A DNA stretch of 64,000 bases. Origin: CAYMUL01 sp964393605 (GTDB taxonomy: Bacteria > Bacteroidota > Ignavibacteria > Ignavibacteriales > Ignavibacteriaceae). Where the stretch lies: NCBI GenBank assembly GCA_964393605.1, contig CAYMUL010000001.1, forward strand, positions 62,001 through 126,000, in the 5' to 3' direction. The notes under the pieces were generated by a model. The model was not told the DNA's origin, did no database searches, and worked only from the letters and a program-made list of their open reading frames with translations. Shown piece by piece: positions 7,799 through 18,072 of this stretch. Position 1 is the first letter of the stretch; each line of letters starts with the position of its first letter. The position numbers and the translations under genes were made by a program.

Positions 7799-8365
7799 AT
7801 GCAGAAGATCTCCGATAACGAACTGATTGCATCGATTAAAAGAGGGAATCATTCCGATTTCAATATTTTAATTGATCGCTATAAACATAAAGCATTCTCG
7901 ATGCTCAAGCGAATGTTGAAGAATGAGATGGATGCGGAGGAATCTTTACAGGATGCATTCTTAAAAACTTTTCGTTCGTTCGATAATTTTCGGGGCGATG
8001 CAAAGTTTTCAACATGGTTTTATAGAATCGTGTACAACACAGCCGTAACACGTTTATCAAATAAGAAAAATAAAATTGTAAGGGAGATGCAATCAATTGA
8101 CGAAGACTTTGAATTCTCCGATACAAACTTTGAATTCACGAGTGAACGTGAAGACACAATTGAAATTTTGAACGAAGCGATTTCTCAACTCCCCGAAGTA
8201 TATTCTTCGGCGATAAATTTATTTTATCTCGGCGAACAAACTTGTGAAGAAATTGCCGAAGTAATGAATACATCTGTCTCGAATGTAAAAGTAATTCTGC
8301 ATCGTTCGAGGAAAGCACTGAAAGATTTGCTCGAGAAAAAAAATTTAATGAAAGAATTAAGATGA
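7799..8365 (+). CDS. ECF-type RNA polymerase sigma factor
   Basis: 188 residues from the ATG at 7799; a TTG at 7793 is possible but lies next to the predicted -10 box. Region 2 is recognisable (FNILIDRYKHKAFSMLKRML, AEESLQDAFLKTFRSFDNF, FSTWFYRIVYN), and so is region 4 (LPEVYSSAINLFYLGEQTC then EEIAEVMNTSVSNVKVILHR), with the short acidic linker usual for sigma-70 region 1.1-less ECF factors. It directs RNA polymerase to a dedicated promoter set. It overlaps the anti-sigma gene by 4 bp (ATGA), the classical arrangement for stoichiometric control. Its own promoter and that of the divergent membrane-protein gene share the same elements. Confidence 0.92.
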   Translation: MQKISDNELIASIKRGNHSDFNILIDRYKHKAFSMLKRMLKNEMDAEESLQDAFLKTFRSFDNFRGDAKFSTWFYRIVYNTAVTRLSNKKNKIVREMQSIDEDFEFSDTNFEFTSEREDTIEILNEAISQLPEVYSSAINLFYLGEQTCEEIAEVMNTSVSNVKVILHRSRKALKDLLEKKNLMKELR

Positions 8366-8877
8366 ACCATATCACTGAAAATATTTTGAACGAACTTCTC
8401 GATCGCTCTCTTTCGCCGTCGGAAGAAGCGGAGTTTAGAAGCCATTTAAGCGGTTGCGAAGAGTGCCGCCAATTATTTACCGGCTACGAAAAACTTCACA
8501 CTCAATTATACCGGATAAAAATTGAAGAGGCACCGGCATCGATTAATAATTTCATCATGAGTAAAATTCTCTCCCCGAAAAGAATTCGCGTTTCCCACAA
8601 AAAATTTTTGCTCACAATCTTTTCAATTTTCGGATTATCTCTCTCTCTCATGTTTTGGTTTATTGTTGATCAGCTGCCGAAGTTTGAAACAATAGATAAT
8701 GGGAAATCGCTCTTCACAACTTATAAAGAATTGTTCGCCGAATATCTAACCAAAATTCCGTTGTTAAATTCATTGAGCGCGGACAACGTTATGATTAGCG
8801 CGATACTCCTGTTTGTTATGGTATCGGGAGTATTTATTATCTACGAAAGATTCTCCGACATTAAAAAATTAGCATAG
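8362..8877 (+). CDS. Zinc-finger anti-sigma factor, membrane-anchored
   Basis: 171 residues. The N-terminal ZAS/zf-HC2 motif has His28, Cys32 and Cys35 (HLSGCEECRQ), the zinc site by which such proteins clamp their sigma factor. Two hydrophobic segments follow, at about 82-102 and 143-160, with a roughly 40-residue loop between them that may sense the periplasm. The gene overlaps the sigma-factor gene by 4 bp, so the pair is coupled. Release of the sigma factor could involve zinc/thiol oxidation or membrane proteolysis; the sequence does not decide. Confidence 0.85.
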   Translation: MNHITENILNELLDRSLSPSEEAEFRSHLSGCEECRQLFTGYEKLHTQLYRIKIEEAPASINNFIMSKILSPKRIRVSHKKFLLTIFSIFGLSLSLMFWFIVDQLPKFETIDNGKSLFTTYKELFAEYLTKIPLLNSLSADNVMISAILLFVMVSGVFIIYERFSDIKKLA

Positions 8878-8906
8878 AGATGACGCGCTGTTCGGCGCAT
8901 CATCTC
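8877..8906. terminator. Hairpin between convergent anti-sigma and giant lipoprotein genes
   Basis: GAGATGA-C-GCGC ... GCGC-A-TCATCTC forms an 11-bp stem with one mismatch, starting in the anti-sigma stop codon. There is no long T-run on either side, so it may be a terminator or simply a protective 3' hairpin. Confidence 0.5.
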
Positions 8907-8916
8907 CGGCAATTCT

Positions 8917-11900
8917 TTATTCAATCTTTATAACATTCGGCTCGCCGAAATTACCTTCCTGATCTCCAATTCTAAAGAAGACGTTTCCTTTCATATCATC
9001 CGGTTTTTTCTCGATGATAAATTCGTTTAACTCCCCGGTGCATTTCGCATTTGTTAAAAGCGGCTTCCATGTTGAACCATCATCAACACTGTAATAAATA
9101 TCTACATGCTCTACACCTTTTTTCACGGCGTATTCAAGAATGTATCTTTCATCATTAATGTTTTCGCTAAATCGTTTCATCGAGATAACAAGCCCCGGCG
9201 GAACAAAACCGAGATAGAAAGTTGCATCACTCATATCGCGAATAGTAGTATCGTTATTATCGGTAACTCTAAAGCGAGCGTTTGAAGAAATCGGTTGTCC
9301 GGGCATGCGGAAACGATATGCACCTGTTGATGGAGTATCGGCAACAAGTGTCGTCCAACCCGTTGCGGCATTATCGTAAGTTATTTCAAGTGTAACGGAA
9401 TCCACTCCGAAAGAAGAATAAACAAACACTGTATCTCCTTGAACAATTTCTCCGCCGTTCGGGAAAATTACTCTGACAAAACTTTGTGAGAGAATAGAGA
9501 AGTTATTATCGGAGATATCATACGGGATACCGTCATCCTCATCGCTAATCTTTATGCGGCATTGAGCCGAGTGCACGTTCGCAACAGAACTCCATTCGTA
9601 TAATCCGTCGCTCGCGGTTGAATCAACAATCGAAGTCCATGTCGCGCCGTTGTTGGTCGAATATTCAATCTTTACCGCCGCAACGTTTTGTGAAGTCCAT
9701 CGAATATTTCTCGGCACGCCTGCAATCCATGCTTCACCGCCGTTTGGTTGTGTTACAGTAATTATCGGTTCGCCAAGAATTGCGAAAACAGAATTACTCA
9801 TATCAATCGGGAAACCGTCTTCGGCATCGCTGATTTTTATGATGCAGTTGTTGGAGAAAGTTGAGGGAACCGGGAACCATGTATATTGCCCGTCGCTCGG
9901 TGTCGATGAAACAATTGTTGTGAACGAAACGCCGTTGTTCACGGAGTATTCGATCTTCACGCTGTCAATTCCTGTGCTTGTCCATAAAATTGAATATGGA
10001 TTACCGGATGAAAGTGTATCACCGCCGTTAGGTGCAACAACGGTAATTGTTTCGGGTATCGCAGAATAAATTCTGAATGTTGCATCAGAAACATCCGAAG
10101 GTAGTCCATCGGCTTCATCGCTAATTCTAATTTTGCATTGAGAAGAATTTAAAGAAGGAATCGTCCACGTATAAATTCCATCGCTTTCGGTCGAATCGAT
10201 GATTGAACTCCATGTACTTCCGTTGTTGGATGTCAACTCAATTTTCACATCGCTAAGATTAATCGAAGACCATGTAATATCATAAAGAGAACCGGCGGCG
10301 AGTACCTGCCCGCCATTCGGGGTTAGTACCGTGATTGAAGGTTCGGGAGAAACGGTGAACGAACCATCAGAAACATCGGATGGAATTGCATCCTGCGCAT
10401 CACTGATTTTGATACGTGTGAATGCAGAAGGAATTGAGAAACTCCAATCGAACGAACCATCGCTCGGTGTGCTCGAAATAATTTCAACCCACTGAATACC
10501 GTTATCGGAAGATGTTTCAATCTTCACATTAGTAACGCCGACTGAATTCCACGTTAATGAATAGAGTTGTCCCGCAATTAAATTTTCACCGCCGTTCGGG
10601 TAAGTGATAACGATTGAAGAAGCGAGTGTAATGCTAAAGACGCTATCGCTCTCATCAAGCGGCGTTCCGTCAGTATGATCGCTCACTCTTATTTTACAAA
10701 GCGTGGCGGCAGTGTTCGGAATACTCCATTCATAAAGTCCGTCGCTTTCGGTGGAATCGGTAATTGTTGTCCACGCTAAACCGTTATTCGTAGTGAATTC
10801 AATTTTAACTTTTTCAATTCCGGTGCTAAGCCATGTAATTTGTTGAGAAGAAGTAGCTTCCCATTGCTCGCCCCCGTTCGGCGAAGTTAAAGTTAATTCT
10901 TGAATAACTTGATTTGTTATCGTAAAGTTTGTGTCAGAAATATCCGAAGGCGCACCGTCGAAATAATCGCTAATGCGAACTCTGCAAAGATTGGAATTCA
11001 AATTCGGCACAGACCATAAATATGAACCGATACTTGCCGCGCTATCTGTAATTGAAGTCCACGATGCACCATTATTAGTAGTGAATTCAATCTTCACAGC
11101 GGCAAGATTTTGCGATGTCCAGGTTACATTATAATAAGTTCCGTAGGAGATAGATTCGCCTCCGTTGGGCTTTAATACTTTTATAGAAGTTCCCGGAATA
11201 ATATTGAAGTATGAATTACTTACATCGCTTGGAGTACCGTCCTCTTCATCGCTAATTCTAATCAAACAATTATTTGAAGTAACATTCGGCAACGGATCCC
11301 ACAAATAATAACCATCGCTCAAAGTGCTATCGGTAATCGTAGCCCATGTATTACCGCCCGAAGTTGAATATTCAATTTTCACATTCGCAATCGATGTGCT
11401 TGTCCAGGTTATTGCAAATGAAGAACCGGCAGGAATATTTTCTCCTCCGTCGGGAGAAGTTACCGTAAGCGATTGCGGAGTGATAACACTAATTGCAAAA
11501 GTTGTGTCGGATAAATCTGAAGGCAAACCGTCAGCTTCATCGCTGATTCTAATTTTACAAAGTTGAGAAGTGATTGAAGGAACTGTCCATAAATAAATTC
11601 CGTCACTCTCCGTGCTATCGGAAATAGAATTCCAACTTGCGCCGTTGTTCGAAGTATATTCGATCTTCACTGCGGTAAGATAAGTTGAGCTCCAACGAAT
11701 ATTGTAACTCGATGCGGCAACGAGAGTATCACCGCCGTTCGGTGCAATAATTGTAATTCCCGGTTCGGGAGATAAAGTGAACGTTGCATCGCTTTGATCA
11801 TACGGATCGCCGTCGGATGCATCGCTGATTTTTATTTTGCAGTTTGTTGAAGTTACAGACGGCACCGGATTCCATGTGTAGAAACCATCGCTCTCGGTTT

Positions 11901-14900
11901 GAGCAACAATTGTATTCCAAGTTTGTCCGTTGTTCGAAGTGTACTCAATCTTTACAGAATCGATTCCACTGCTACTCCATGTAATAGTTTGGCTTGTCCC
12001 TGCCGCCCAAGTTTCACTTCCGTTCGGAGCTATAACGGTGATTGATTCCATTTCAAGTACACTAATCATGAAAGTTGTGTCGGATAAATCGGAAGGCAAA
12101 CCGTCATCTTCATCGCTAATTCTTATTTTACAAAGTTGAGAAGTGATTGAAGGAACAGTCCATGCATAAATTCCATCGCTTGTAGTGCTGTCGGTAATAC
12201 TTGTCCAGCTTGCGCCGTTGTTGGAAGTATATTCAATCTTAACCGCAGTAATATAAGCGGAACTCCACCTTACATTAAAACTTGAACCGGCAATGAGAGT
12301 ATCTCCGCCGTTCGGTGCGATAATTGTAATTCCGGGTTCAGGAGAAATTGTAAATGTTGCATCACTTTGATCTGAAGGATAACCATCCGATGCATCACTG
12401 ATTTTCACTTTGCAATTTGTTGATGCAACTGCCGGAACGGGATTCCAGACATAAAATCCATCGCTCATAGTTGAAGCAATAATTGTACTCCAAGTTTGCC
12501 CGTTGTTTGTTGTGTATTCAATCTTAACAGAATCGATACCTGTGCTTTGCCATGTAATTGCTTGCGAAGAACCGGCGATAAAAGTTTCGTTTCCGTTCGG
12601 AGATGTTACGGTAATGGCTTCGGGTACTTGAGTGTAAATTGTGAATGAAGCATCCGACTGGTCTTGCGGCGCGCCGTCGGAGTAATCGCTCACTCTTATT
12701 TTGCAAGCGGATGAATTAAGCGAAGATACAGTCCATAAATATGAACCATCGCTCGCGGTGCTGTCAATAATGCTTGTCCAGCTTGCGCCGTTGTTTGTAG
12801 TCAATTCAATTTTAACTGCAACTAAATTGGTTGAACTCCATCGGATATCGGAGATGCTACCGCTTGCAAGAGATTCGCCTCCGTTCGGAGAAATTACAGT
12901 AACGGAAGGTTCGGGCAGAACGATGAATGTTCCATCGCTTTCATCAACAGGATTCCCGTCAACGGCATCGCTGATTTTAATTTTGTATGCAGTACCGGCA
13001 ACGCTGAAACTTGTTTGATATGAACCATCACTCGGCGTGCTGATAACAAGAGTATCCCACGAACTTCCGTTGTTGCTCGATGATTGAATTAATACATTCG
13101 AAATACCGACCGAAGTCCATGTAATTGTATAAGGATTTCCGGCAATCAATGATTCACCACCATTTGGATAAGTAACGGTAATCGAAGCGGAAGGAACAAT
13201 ACTGAATGTTGCATCACTTTCATCCGAAGGGAAACCATCGGCTTCATCGGAGATTTTTATTTTACAAAGTGTAGAAGATAAACTCGGAATATTATTCCAT
13301 TCATAAAAACCATCGCTAACAGTTGAATCAACAATTGAAGTCCAGGTTAAACCATTATCAGTAGTAAATTCAATCTTCACATCTTGAATTCCCGAACCGC
13401 TCCAGGTAATATTTTGCGTAGTTCCCGATTCCCAAGTTTCACCGCCGTTCGGAACAGCAACTGAAATGCTTTGAGAAATTTGGTTCGTGATTGTGAAATT
13501 GCTATCGGAAAGATCAAACGGAACGCCATCGCGTGAATCGCTAATCTTTACTTTGCAAAGAGAAGAGTTCACATTTGGAACCGTCCAGATATAATTGCCG
13601 ATGCTTTCGGTTGAATCGGTTATCGTTGTCCAGCTAAATCCATTGTTTGTAGTGAATTCAATTTTAACTTTCTCGATGTTCGTAGAAGTCCATCTTATAT
13701 TCTGGTTAGAGCCGAAAGACCATGATTCATTCCCGTTAGGAGAGAGAACCGAAATTTCCGGTTCAGGAGAAATTGTGAATGTGTTATCGCTAAGATCCAC
13801 GGGGAAACCATCGCTCGCATCGCTGATTCTTACTTTACAATTTGTCGAAGAAATATTTGGAACGGGATTCCATGTATAGAAACCATCGCTTTCTGTTTTT
13901 GCCGCAATCGTGTTCCATGTTTGTCCGTTGTTCGAAGTAAATTCGATCTTCACCGAATCGATTCCACTGCTGTTCCAGGTAATAGTTTGACTTGTACCTG
14001 CCGCCCAAATCTGATTTCCATTCGGAGAAGTTACGGTCAATGATTGCGAGATTGCAGTGGTAATAGCAAAAGCCGAATCGGATTCATCAACAGGCAATCC
14101 GTTTAAAAGATTTGTAATTCTAATTTTGCACAAAGAAGAATTCACGGAAGGAATAGTCCAGCTATAAGAACCACTGCTCAAAGTGCTGTCTGAAATTGAA
14201 CTCCATGATGCGCCGTTGTTGCTCGTTAACTCGATTTTCACGTTGGCGATGTTTGCACTCGTCCATCGGATTAGAGTAGAATTTCCGGATGTGAAAGATT
14301 CGCCTCCGTTCGGGGAAATGACAGAGATTGAAGGCGCGGGTACAATTGTAAATGTGTTCGCGCTTGTTGAAGAAGGAATGCTATCCGTTGCATCGCTGAT
14401 TTTTATTTTACAATTTGTCGAGGCAACATTTGGAATTGGATTCCAGATATAGAAACCATCGCTCTCGGTTCCATTGACAACAGTAGCCCAACTAACTCCG
14501 TTGTTAGTTGTGTATTCGATATTAACTGAACTCACTCCCGAACTTGTCCATGTAATATTATGACTTCCGCCGGCGTTGAGATTTTCTCCGCCGTTCGGAC
14601 TGACGACAACAATGTTTTGCGATGCTTGTGTATAGATTACAAAATTGCTGTCCGAAATATCAAACGGAATTCCATCTTCGCGGTCGCTTATTTTTATCCT
14701 ACAAAGAGAAGAATTGATTGAAGGAATCGGATTCCATAAATACGCACCGACATTTAAAATATTGTCGGCAACGGATGACCAGTTCAAGCCCTCATCTGTA
14801 GAAAGTTCAATCTTCACTTGCGAGATGGCTTCTTTACCAAAATTATTTTTTGAACGGGATTTTTTTTCGAATAAAGTTGTATTCCATGTAATTGAATATG

Positions 14901-17900
14901 AAGTTCCGGCGAGTAATCTTTCACCGCCGTTTGGTGCGGTTACTTGAATTACCGGCTCTTGCATGATGCTGAATAAACTATCGCTGAGATCAACAGGGAA
15001 GCCATCGGTAACATCGCTAACTCTCACTTTGCAATTATTCGATTGTACATTCGGAATCGGATTCCAAACATATAAACCGTTGCTCGGAGTTCCGGAAGAA
15101 ATAGTACTCCAATTCTGTCCGTTATTTGTTGTGAATTCAATTTTAACAGAATCAATTCCAACGCTTGACCATGTGATAGTTCTGCTTGTTCCGATTATCC
15201 ATTGCTCGCCGCCGTTCGGAGATGATAATCTTAAACTTTGTACAGGCTGATTTGAAATAGTAAATGTGCTGTCGGAGATGTCAACGGGAATTCCATCCGA
15301 AGGATCGCTGATTTTAATTTTGCACAAAGAAGAATTTGCGGAAGGAACAGTCCACGAATATGAACCGATGCTGACTGTGCTATCTGTTACCGTTGACCAG
15401 GTTGCGCCGTTGTTGGTTGTGTATTCAATTTTAACTTTCTCAAGATTTTGGGAACTCCATTTAATTAATTGAGTAGAGCCGCTCAAATAATCTTCACCGC
15501 CGTTTGGTGAGATTACAGTAACCGAAGGTTGCGGCAAAATTGTAAATGTATTGTCGCTCATGTCGGAAGGGATGCTGTCCGTCGCATCGCTTATTCTTAC
15601 TTTACAATTTGTCGAAGAAATATTCGGAACGGGATTCCAAAGATAGAATCCGTCGCTTTCGGTGCCATTGACAATTACATTCCAGTTCACACCGTTGTTC
15701 GTCGTGTACTCGATATTTACACTCGCTATTCCACTGCTTAGCCATGTAATTCCGAAATTCGTTCCGGCAGATAAAACTTCTCCGCCATTCGGCGCGGTTA
15801 CTTGCAATGATTGTTCAAGTTGATTATAAATTACAAAAGTACTATCGGAAAGATCAACAGGGTAACCGTCGGAAGCATCGCTCACCCTTACTTTGCAGAG
15901 TGAAGAATTCGCATTTGGAATCGGCGACCAAACATAAGTTCCGCTGTTTGGAGTTGTTGAAACAATTGTTGTCCAATCTGCGCCGCCGTTAGTAGTGTAT
16001 TCAAGTTTTACATTTGCTATAGAAGTTTCATCATCGGTTTGAAATCCTTTTCCTTTAGAAATTCTTTCATTGTTCTTTAAAGGTTTGCCGGGGATTAAAG
16101 TTGACCATTGAATTAAACTATTAGAACCTGCGAGTAATCGTTCGCCGCCGTTTGGCGAAGTAATTTTGAGTTGAGGTTCAACCAAAATTTTGAAAACGTT
16201 ATCGCTCAGATCAACGGGGAAACCGTCAGCCGCATCGCTAATTCTGATTTTACAATTTGTCGAAAGCAGATTCGGTATCGGAGTCCAGGTATAAAAACCA
16301 TCACTCTCGGTAGATGCAACAATCGTACTCCAATTCACGCCGTTGTTGGTTGTGTACTCAATCAATACGTTCACAACATTTTCGCTTGTCCAGATAATGT
16401 TGTAAGAACCGTTTGCGCGTAATTCTTCTCCACCGTTTGGTTGTATTATTATTATTGAAGGAGAAGGAAGAATTGTAAATACGGTATTGCTTTGCGATTT
16501 GAAATTCGAGTTGCTCAAATCGCTAATTCTAATTAAACATTTGTTAGAGATTGTGGAAGGAACAGTCCAATCATAACTTCCGTTTGAGGCGGGCACGCTC
16601 TGCGCAATTGTTGAATATGATTGTCCGTTGTTCGAGCTGAATTCAATTTTTAGAAAAGAGATATTTGTCGAAGTCCATGTAATTGCATGATTGGAAGTTG
16701 CTTCCCAAATTTCTCCGCCGATTGGCGAAGTAAGTGTTAATGATTTAGGCGGAGGTGTTTGAATAATAAATGTTCCGTCAGAACTATCGGATGGCGAACC
16801 ATCGTCTGCATCGCTGACTTTAATTCTTCCTTGAGTTGTAGCCGTGTTTGGAATATTGTTCCATGTGTAACTTCCGCTATTAGAAACATTCGTTGCAATC
16901 ATAATCCATGAGCTACCGTTGTTCGTTGAATAATCGATGCGAACTCTCTCAATTGCCGTTTGTGAATTTCCGACCGAGCGAACTTCTTCATTTATGAATT
17001 TTGGTTTGTTCGGAGCGGTTGAAACCCATTGAATAATAAATGAGCCGCCGACTTCAAGCGTATCGCCGCCGTTTGGCTGCATCACTGTGATAGAAGGTTG
17101 ACTTGCAATTGAAAATGTTGAAGCAGATTCGGTCGAAGGAATTCCATCGCTCGCATCGCTTATTCTTACTTTACAGTTATTTGAAACAATGTCGGGAATC
17201 GGATTCCATGTGTAACTTCCGATTGCCGCGTTTGTGCTGTTCGCAATTGTAACCCACGTGCTTCCGTTGTTTGGAGTGTATTCTATTTTTACGTTTGAAA
17301 TATCCGTACTACTCCATAGAATATTATGCGCGCCCCCTTTGCTCAAAGTTTCACCGCCGTTGGGACTAAGGATTGTAATTTGTTGTGTAAATATTATCGG
17401 AAAATTTTGTTCGCTCTGATCTGTGATTGTATCTGCCGAAGCATCGCTTATTTTTATTTTGCATTGAGATGAAGGAGTATTCGGAACGTTCACCCAATTA
17501 TAGTAACCGCTATCTCCGATTGCAGTTGTTGTGATGTTATTCCAGTTTGTGCCGTTGTTAGTTGTGTAATCTATTTTTACAAACGGAACGTTACTACTCG
17601 TCCATTGTATTTTATAAGTTTTGCCGACAAAGAGTGTATCGGAACTGAGGTTCGGTTTTGTTAGGGAAATACTTTTTTGAAGAACGAGTTGTATTGAAAA
17701 GAAATTATCGGAGATATCGGTAACGGTTGCATCATTCATATCGCTGACGCGCACTAAACATTTTACTGAAGGAGAATTCGGAATAGGAGTCCAATTGTAA
17801 GTACCTGAGTTAGGAACGTTAGAAGCTAAGATTGTCCAATTCGCGCCGGCATCGGTTGTGAATTCAATTTTTACACGGTTGGTTGTGTTGCTTGTCCACT

Positions 17901-18072
17901 TAATAGTTTTAATATCACCAACATTAAATGTCTCACCGCCAACGGGTGAAGTAACAAGCATAGTGAAGCCGGTAGTTCCGGAGCCACCGCCCGTATTTAC
18001 AACACCCTCTTCCTGGTTACAGGAGATGGAGAGAAGTACTAATAATAGGAATATTTGTAATTGTTTCTTCAT
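8917..18072 (-). CDS. Giant surface lipoprotein with about 30 Ig-like tandem repeats
   Basis: 3051 residues. The N-terminus MKKQLQIFLLLVLLSISC is a lipoprotein signal with Cys18 as lipidation site, followed by NQEEG, similar to the acidic export signal of surface-exposed Bacteroidetes lipoproteins. I count 30 repeats of about 92-97 residues with the frame SPNGGE - W/AG - ITWTS - VKIEYTTNNG - W - DG-Y-W - CKIRISD - DG-P-D-SD - F-I. This looks like an Ig/FnIII-type beta-sandwich. The last about 95 residues form a different terminal domain (starting after FVPPG). Three repeats (about residues 357, 671 and 1072) carry a basic insertion at the same loop. There is no T9SS sorting domain. Likely a long stalk or adhesin; the ligand is unknown. 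Confidence 0.85.
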   Translation of the reverse strand: MKKQLQIFLLLVLLSISCNQEEGVVNTGGGSGTTGFTMLVTSPVGGETFNVGDIKTIKWTSNTTNRVKIEFTTDAGANWTILASNVPNSGTYNWTPIPNSPSVKCLVRVSDMNDATVTDISDNFFSIQLVLQKSISLTKPNLSSDTLFVGKTYKIQWTSSNVPFVKIDYTTNNGTNWNNITTTAIGDSGYYNWVNVPNTPSSQCKIKISDASADTITDQSEQNFPIIFTQQITILSPNGGETLSKGGAHNILWSSTDISNVKIEYTPNNGSTWVTIANSTNAAIGSYTWNPIPDIVSNNCKVRISDASDGIPSTESASTFSIASQPSITVMQPNGGDTLEVGGSFIIQWVSTAPNKPKFINEEVRSVGNSQTAIERVRIDYSTNNGSSWIMIATNVSNSGSYTWNNIPNTATTQGRIKVSDADDGSPSDSSDGTFIIQTPPPKSLTLTSPIGGEIWEATSNHAITWTSTNISFLKIEFSSNNGQSYSTIAQSVPASNGSYDWTVPSTISNKCLIRISDLSNSNFKSQSNTVFTILPSPSIIIIQPNGGEELRANGSYNIIWTSENVVNVLIEYTTNNGVNWSTIVASTESDGFYTWTPIPNLLSTNCKIRISDAADGFPVDLSDNVFKILVEPQLKITSPNGGERLLAGSNSLIQWSTLIPGKPLKNNERISKGKGFQTDDETSIANVKLEYTTNGGADWTTIVSTTPNSGTYVWSPIPNANSSLCKVRVSDASDGYPVDLSDSTFVIYNQLEQSLQVTAPNGGEVLSAGTNFGITWLSSGIASVNIEYTTNNGVNWNVIVNGTESDGFYLWNPVPNISSTNCKVRISDATDSIPSDMSDNTFTILPQPSVTVISPNGGEDYLSGSTQLIKWSSQNLEKVKIEYTTNNGATWSTVTDSTVSIGSYSWTVPSANSSLCKIKISDPSDGIPVDISDSTFTISNQPVQSLRLSSPNGGEQWIIGTSRTITWSSVGIDSVKIEFTTNNGQNWSTISSGTPSNGLYVWNPIPNVQSNNCKVRVSDVTDGFPVDLSDSLFSIMQEPVIQVTAPNGGERLLAGTSYSITWNTTLFEKKSRSKNNFGKEAISQVKIELSTDEGLNWSSVADNILNVGAYLWNPIPSINSSLCRIKISDREDGIPFDISDSNFVIYTQASQNIVVVSPNGGENLNAGGSHNITWTSSGVSSVNIEYTTNNGVSWATVVNGTESDGFYIWNPIPNVASTNCKIKISDATDSIPSSTSANTFTIVPAPSISVISPNGGESFTSGNSTLIRWTSANIANVKIELTSNNGASWSSISDSTLSSGSYSWTIPSVNSSLCKIRITNLLNGLPVDESDSAFAITTAISQSLTVTSPNGNQIWAAGTSQTITWNSSGIDSVKIEFTSNNGQTWNTIAAKTESDGFYTWNPVPNISSTNCKVRISDASDGFPVDLSDNTFTISPEPEISVLSPNGNESWSFGSNQNIRWTSTNIEKVKIEFTTNNGFSWTTITDSTESIGNYIWTVPNVNSSLCKVKISDSRDGVPFDLSDSNFTITNQISQSISVAVPNGGETWESGTTQNITWSGSGIQDVKIEFTTDNGLTWTSIVDSTVSDGFYEWNNIPSLSSTLCKIKISDEADGFPSDESDATFSIVPSASITVTYPNGGESLIAGNPYTITWTSVGISNVLIQSSSNNGSSWDTLVISTPSDGSYQTSFSVAGTAYKIKISDAVDGNPVDESDGTFIVLPEPSVTVISPNGGESLASGSISDIRWSSTNLVAVKIELTTNNGASWTSIIDSTASDGSYLWTVSSLNSSACKIRVSDYSDGAPQDQSDASFTIYTQVPEAITVTSPNGNETFIAGSSQAITWQSTGIDSVKIEYTTNNGQTWSTIIASTMSDGFYVWNPVPAVASTNCKVKISDASDGYPSDQSDATFTISPEPGITIIAPNGGDTLIAGSSFNVRWSSAYITAVKIEYTSNNGASWTSITDSTTSDGIYAWTVPSITSQLCKIRISDEDDGLPSDLSDTTFMISVLEMESITVIAPNGSETWAAGTSQTITWSSSGIDSVKIEYTSNNGQTWNTIVAQTESDGFYTWNPVPSVTSTNCKIKISDASDGDPYDQSDATFTLSPEPGITIIAPNGGDTLVAASSYNIRWSSTYLTAVKIEYTSNNGASWNSISDSTESDGIYLWTVPSITSQLCKIRISDEADGLPSDLSDTTFAISVITPQSLTVTSPDGGENIPAGSSFAITWTSTSIANVKIEYSTSGGNTWATITDSTLSDGYYLWDPLPNVTSNNCLIRISDEEDGTPSDVSNSYFNIIPGTSIKVLKPNGGESISYGTYYNVTWTSQNLAAVKIEFTTNNGASWTSITDSAASIGSYLWSVPNLNSNLCRVRISDYFDGAPSDISDTNFTITNQVIQELTLTSPNGGEQWEATSSQQITWLSTGIEKVKIEFTTNNGLAWTTITDSTESDGLYEWSIPNTAATLCKIRVSDHTDGTPLDESDSVFSITLASSIVITYPNGGENLIAGQLYSLTWNSVGVTNVKIETSSDNGIQWVEIISSTPSDGSFDWSFSIPSAFTRIKISDAQDAIPSDVSDGSFTVSPEPSITVLTPNGGQVLAAGSLYDITWSSINLSDVKIELTSNNGSTWSSIIDSTESDGIYTWTIPSLNSSQCKIRISDEADGLPSDVSDATFRIYSAIPETITVVAPNGGDTLSSGNPYSILWTSTGIDSVKIEYSVNNGVSFTTIVSSTPSDGQYTWFPVPSTFSNNCIIKISDAEDGFPIDMSNSVFAILGEPIITVTQPNGGEAWIAGVPRNIRWTSQNVAAVKIEYSTNNGATWTSIVDSTASDGLYEWSSVANVHSAQCRIKISDEDDGIPYDISDNNFSILSQSFVRVIFPNGGEIVQGDTVFVYSSFGVDSVTLEITYDNAATGWTTLVADTPSTGAYRFRMPGQPISSNARFRVTDNNDTTIRDMSDATFYLGFVPPGLVISMKRFSENINDERYILEYAVKKGVEHVDIYYSVDDGSTWKPLLTNAKCTGELNEFIIEKKPDDMKGNVFFRIGDQEGNFGEPNVIKIE

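Noticed and set aside
9650..17419. Many plus-strand frames of 60-140 codons inside the giant lipoprotein gene
   Set aside because: They recur at the repeat period and share the same antisense peptide pattern, so they are shadows of the tandem repeats on the other strand.
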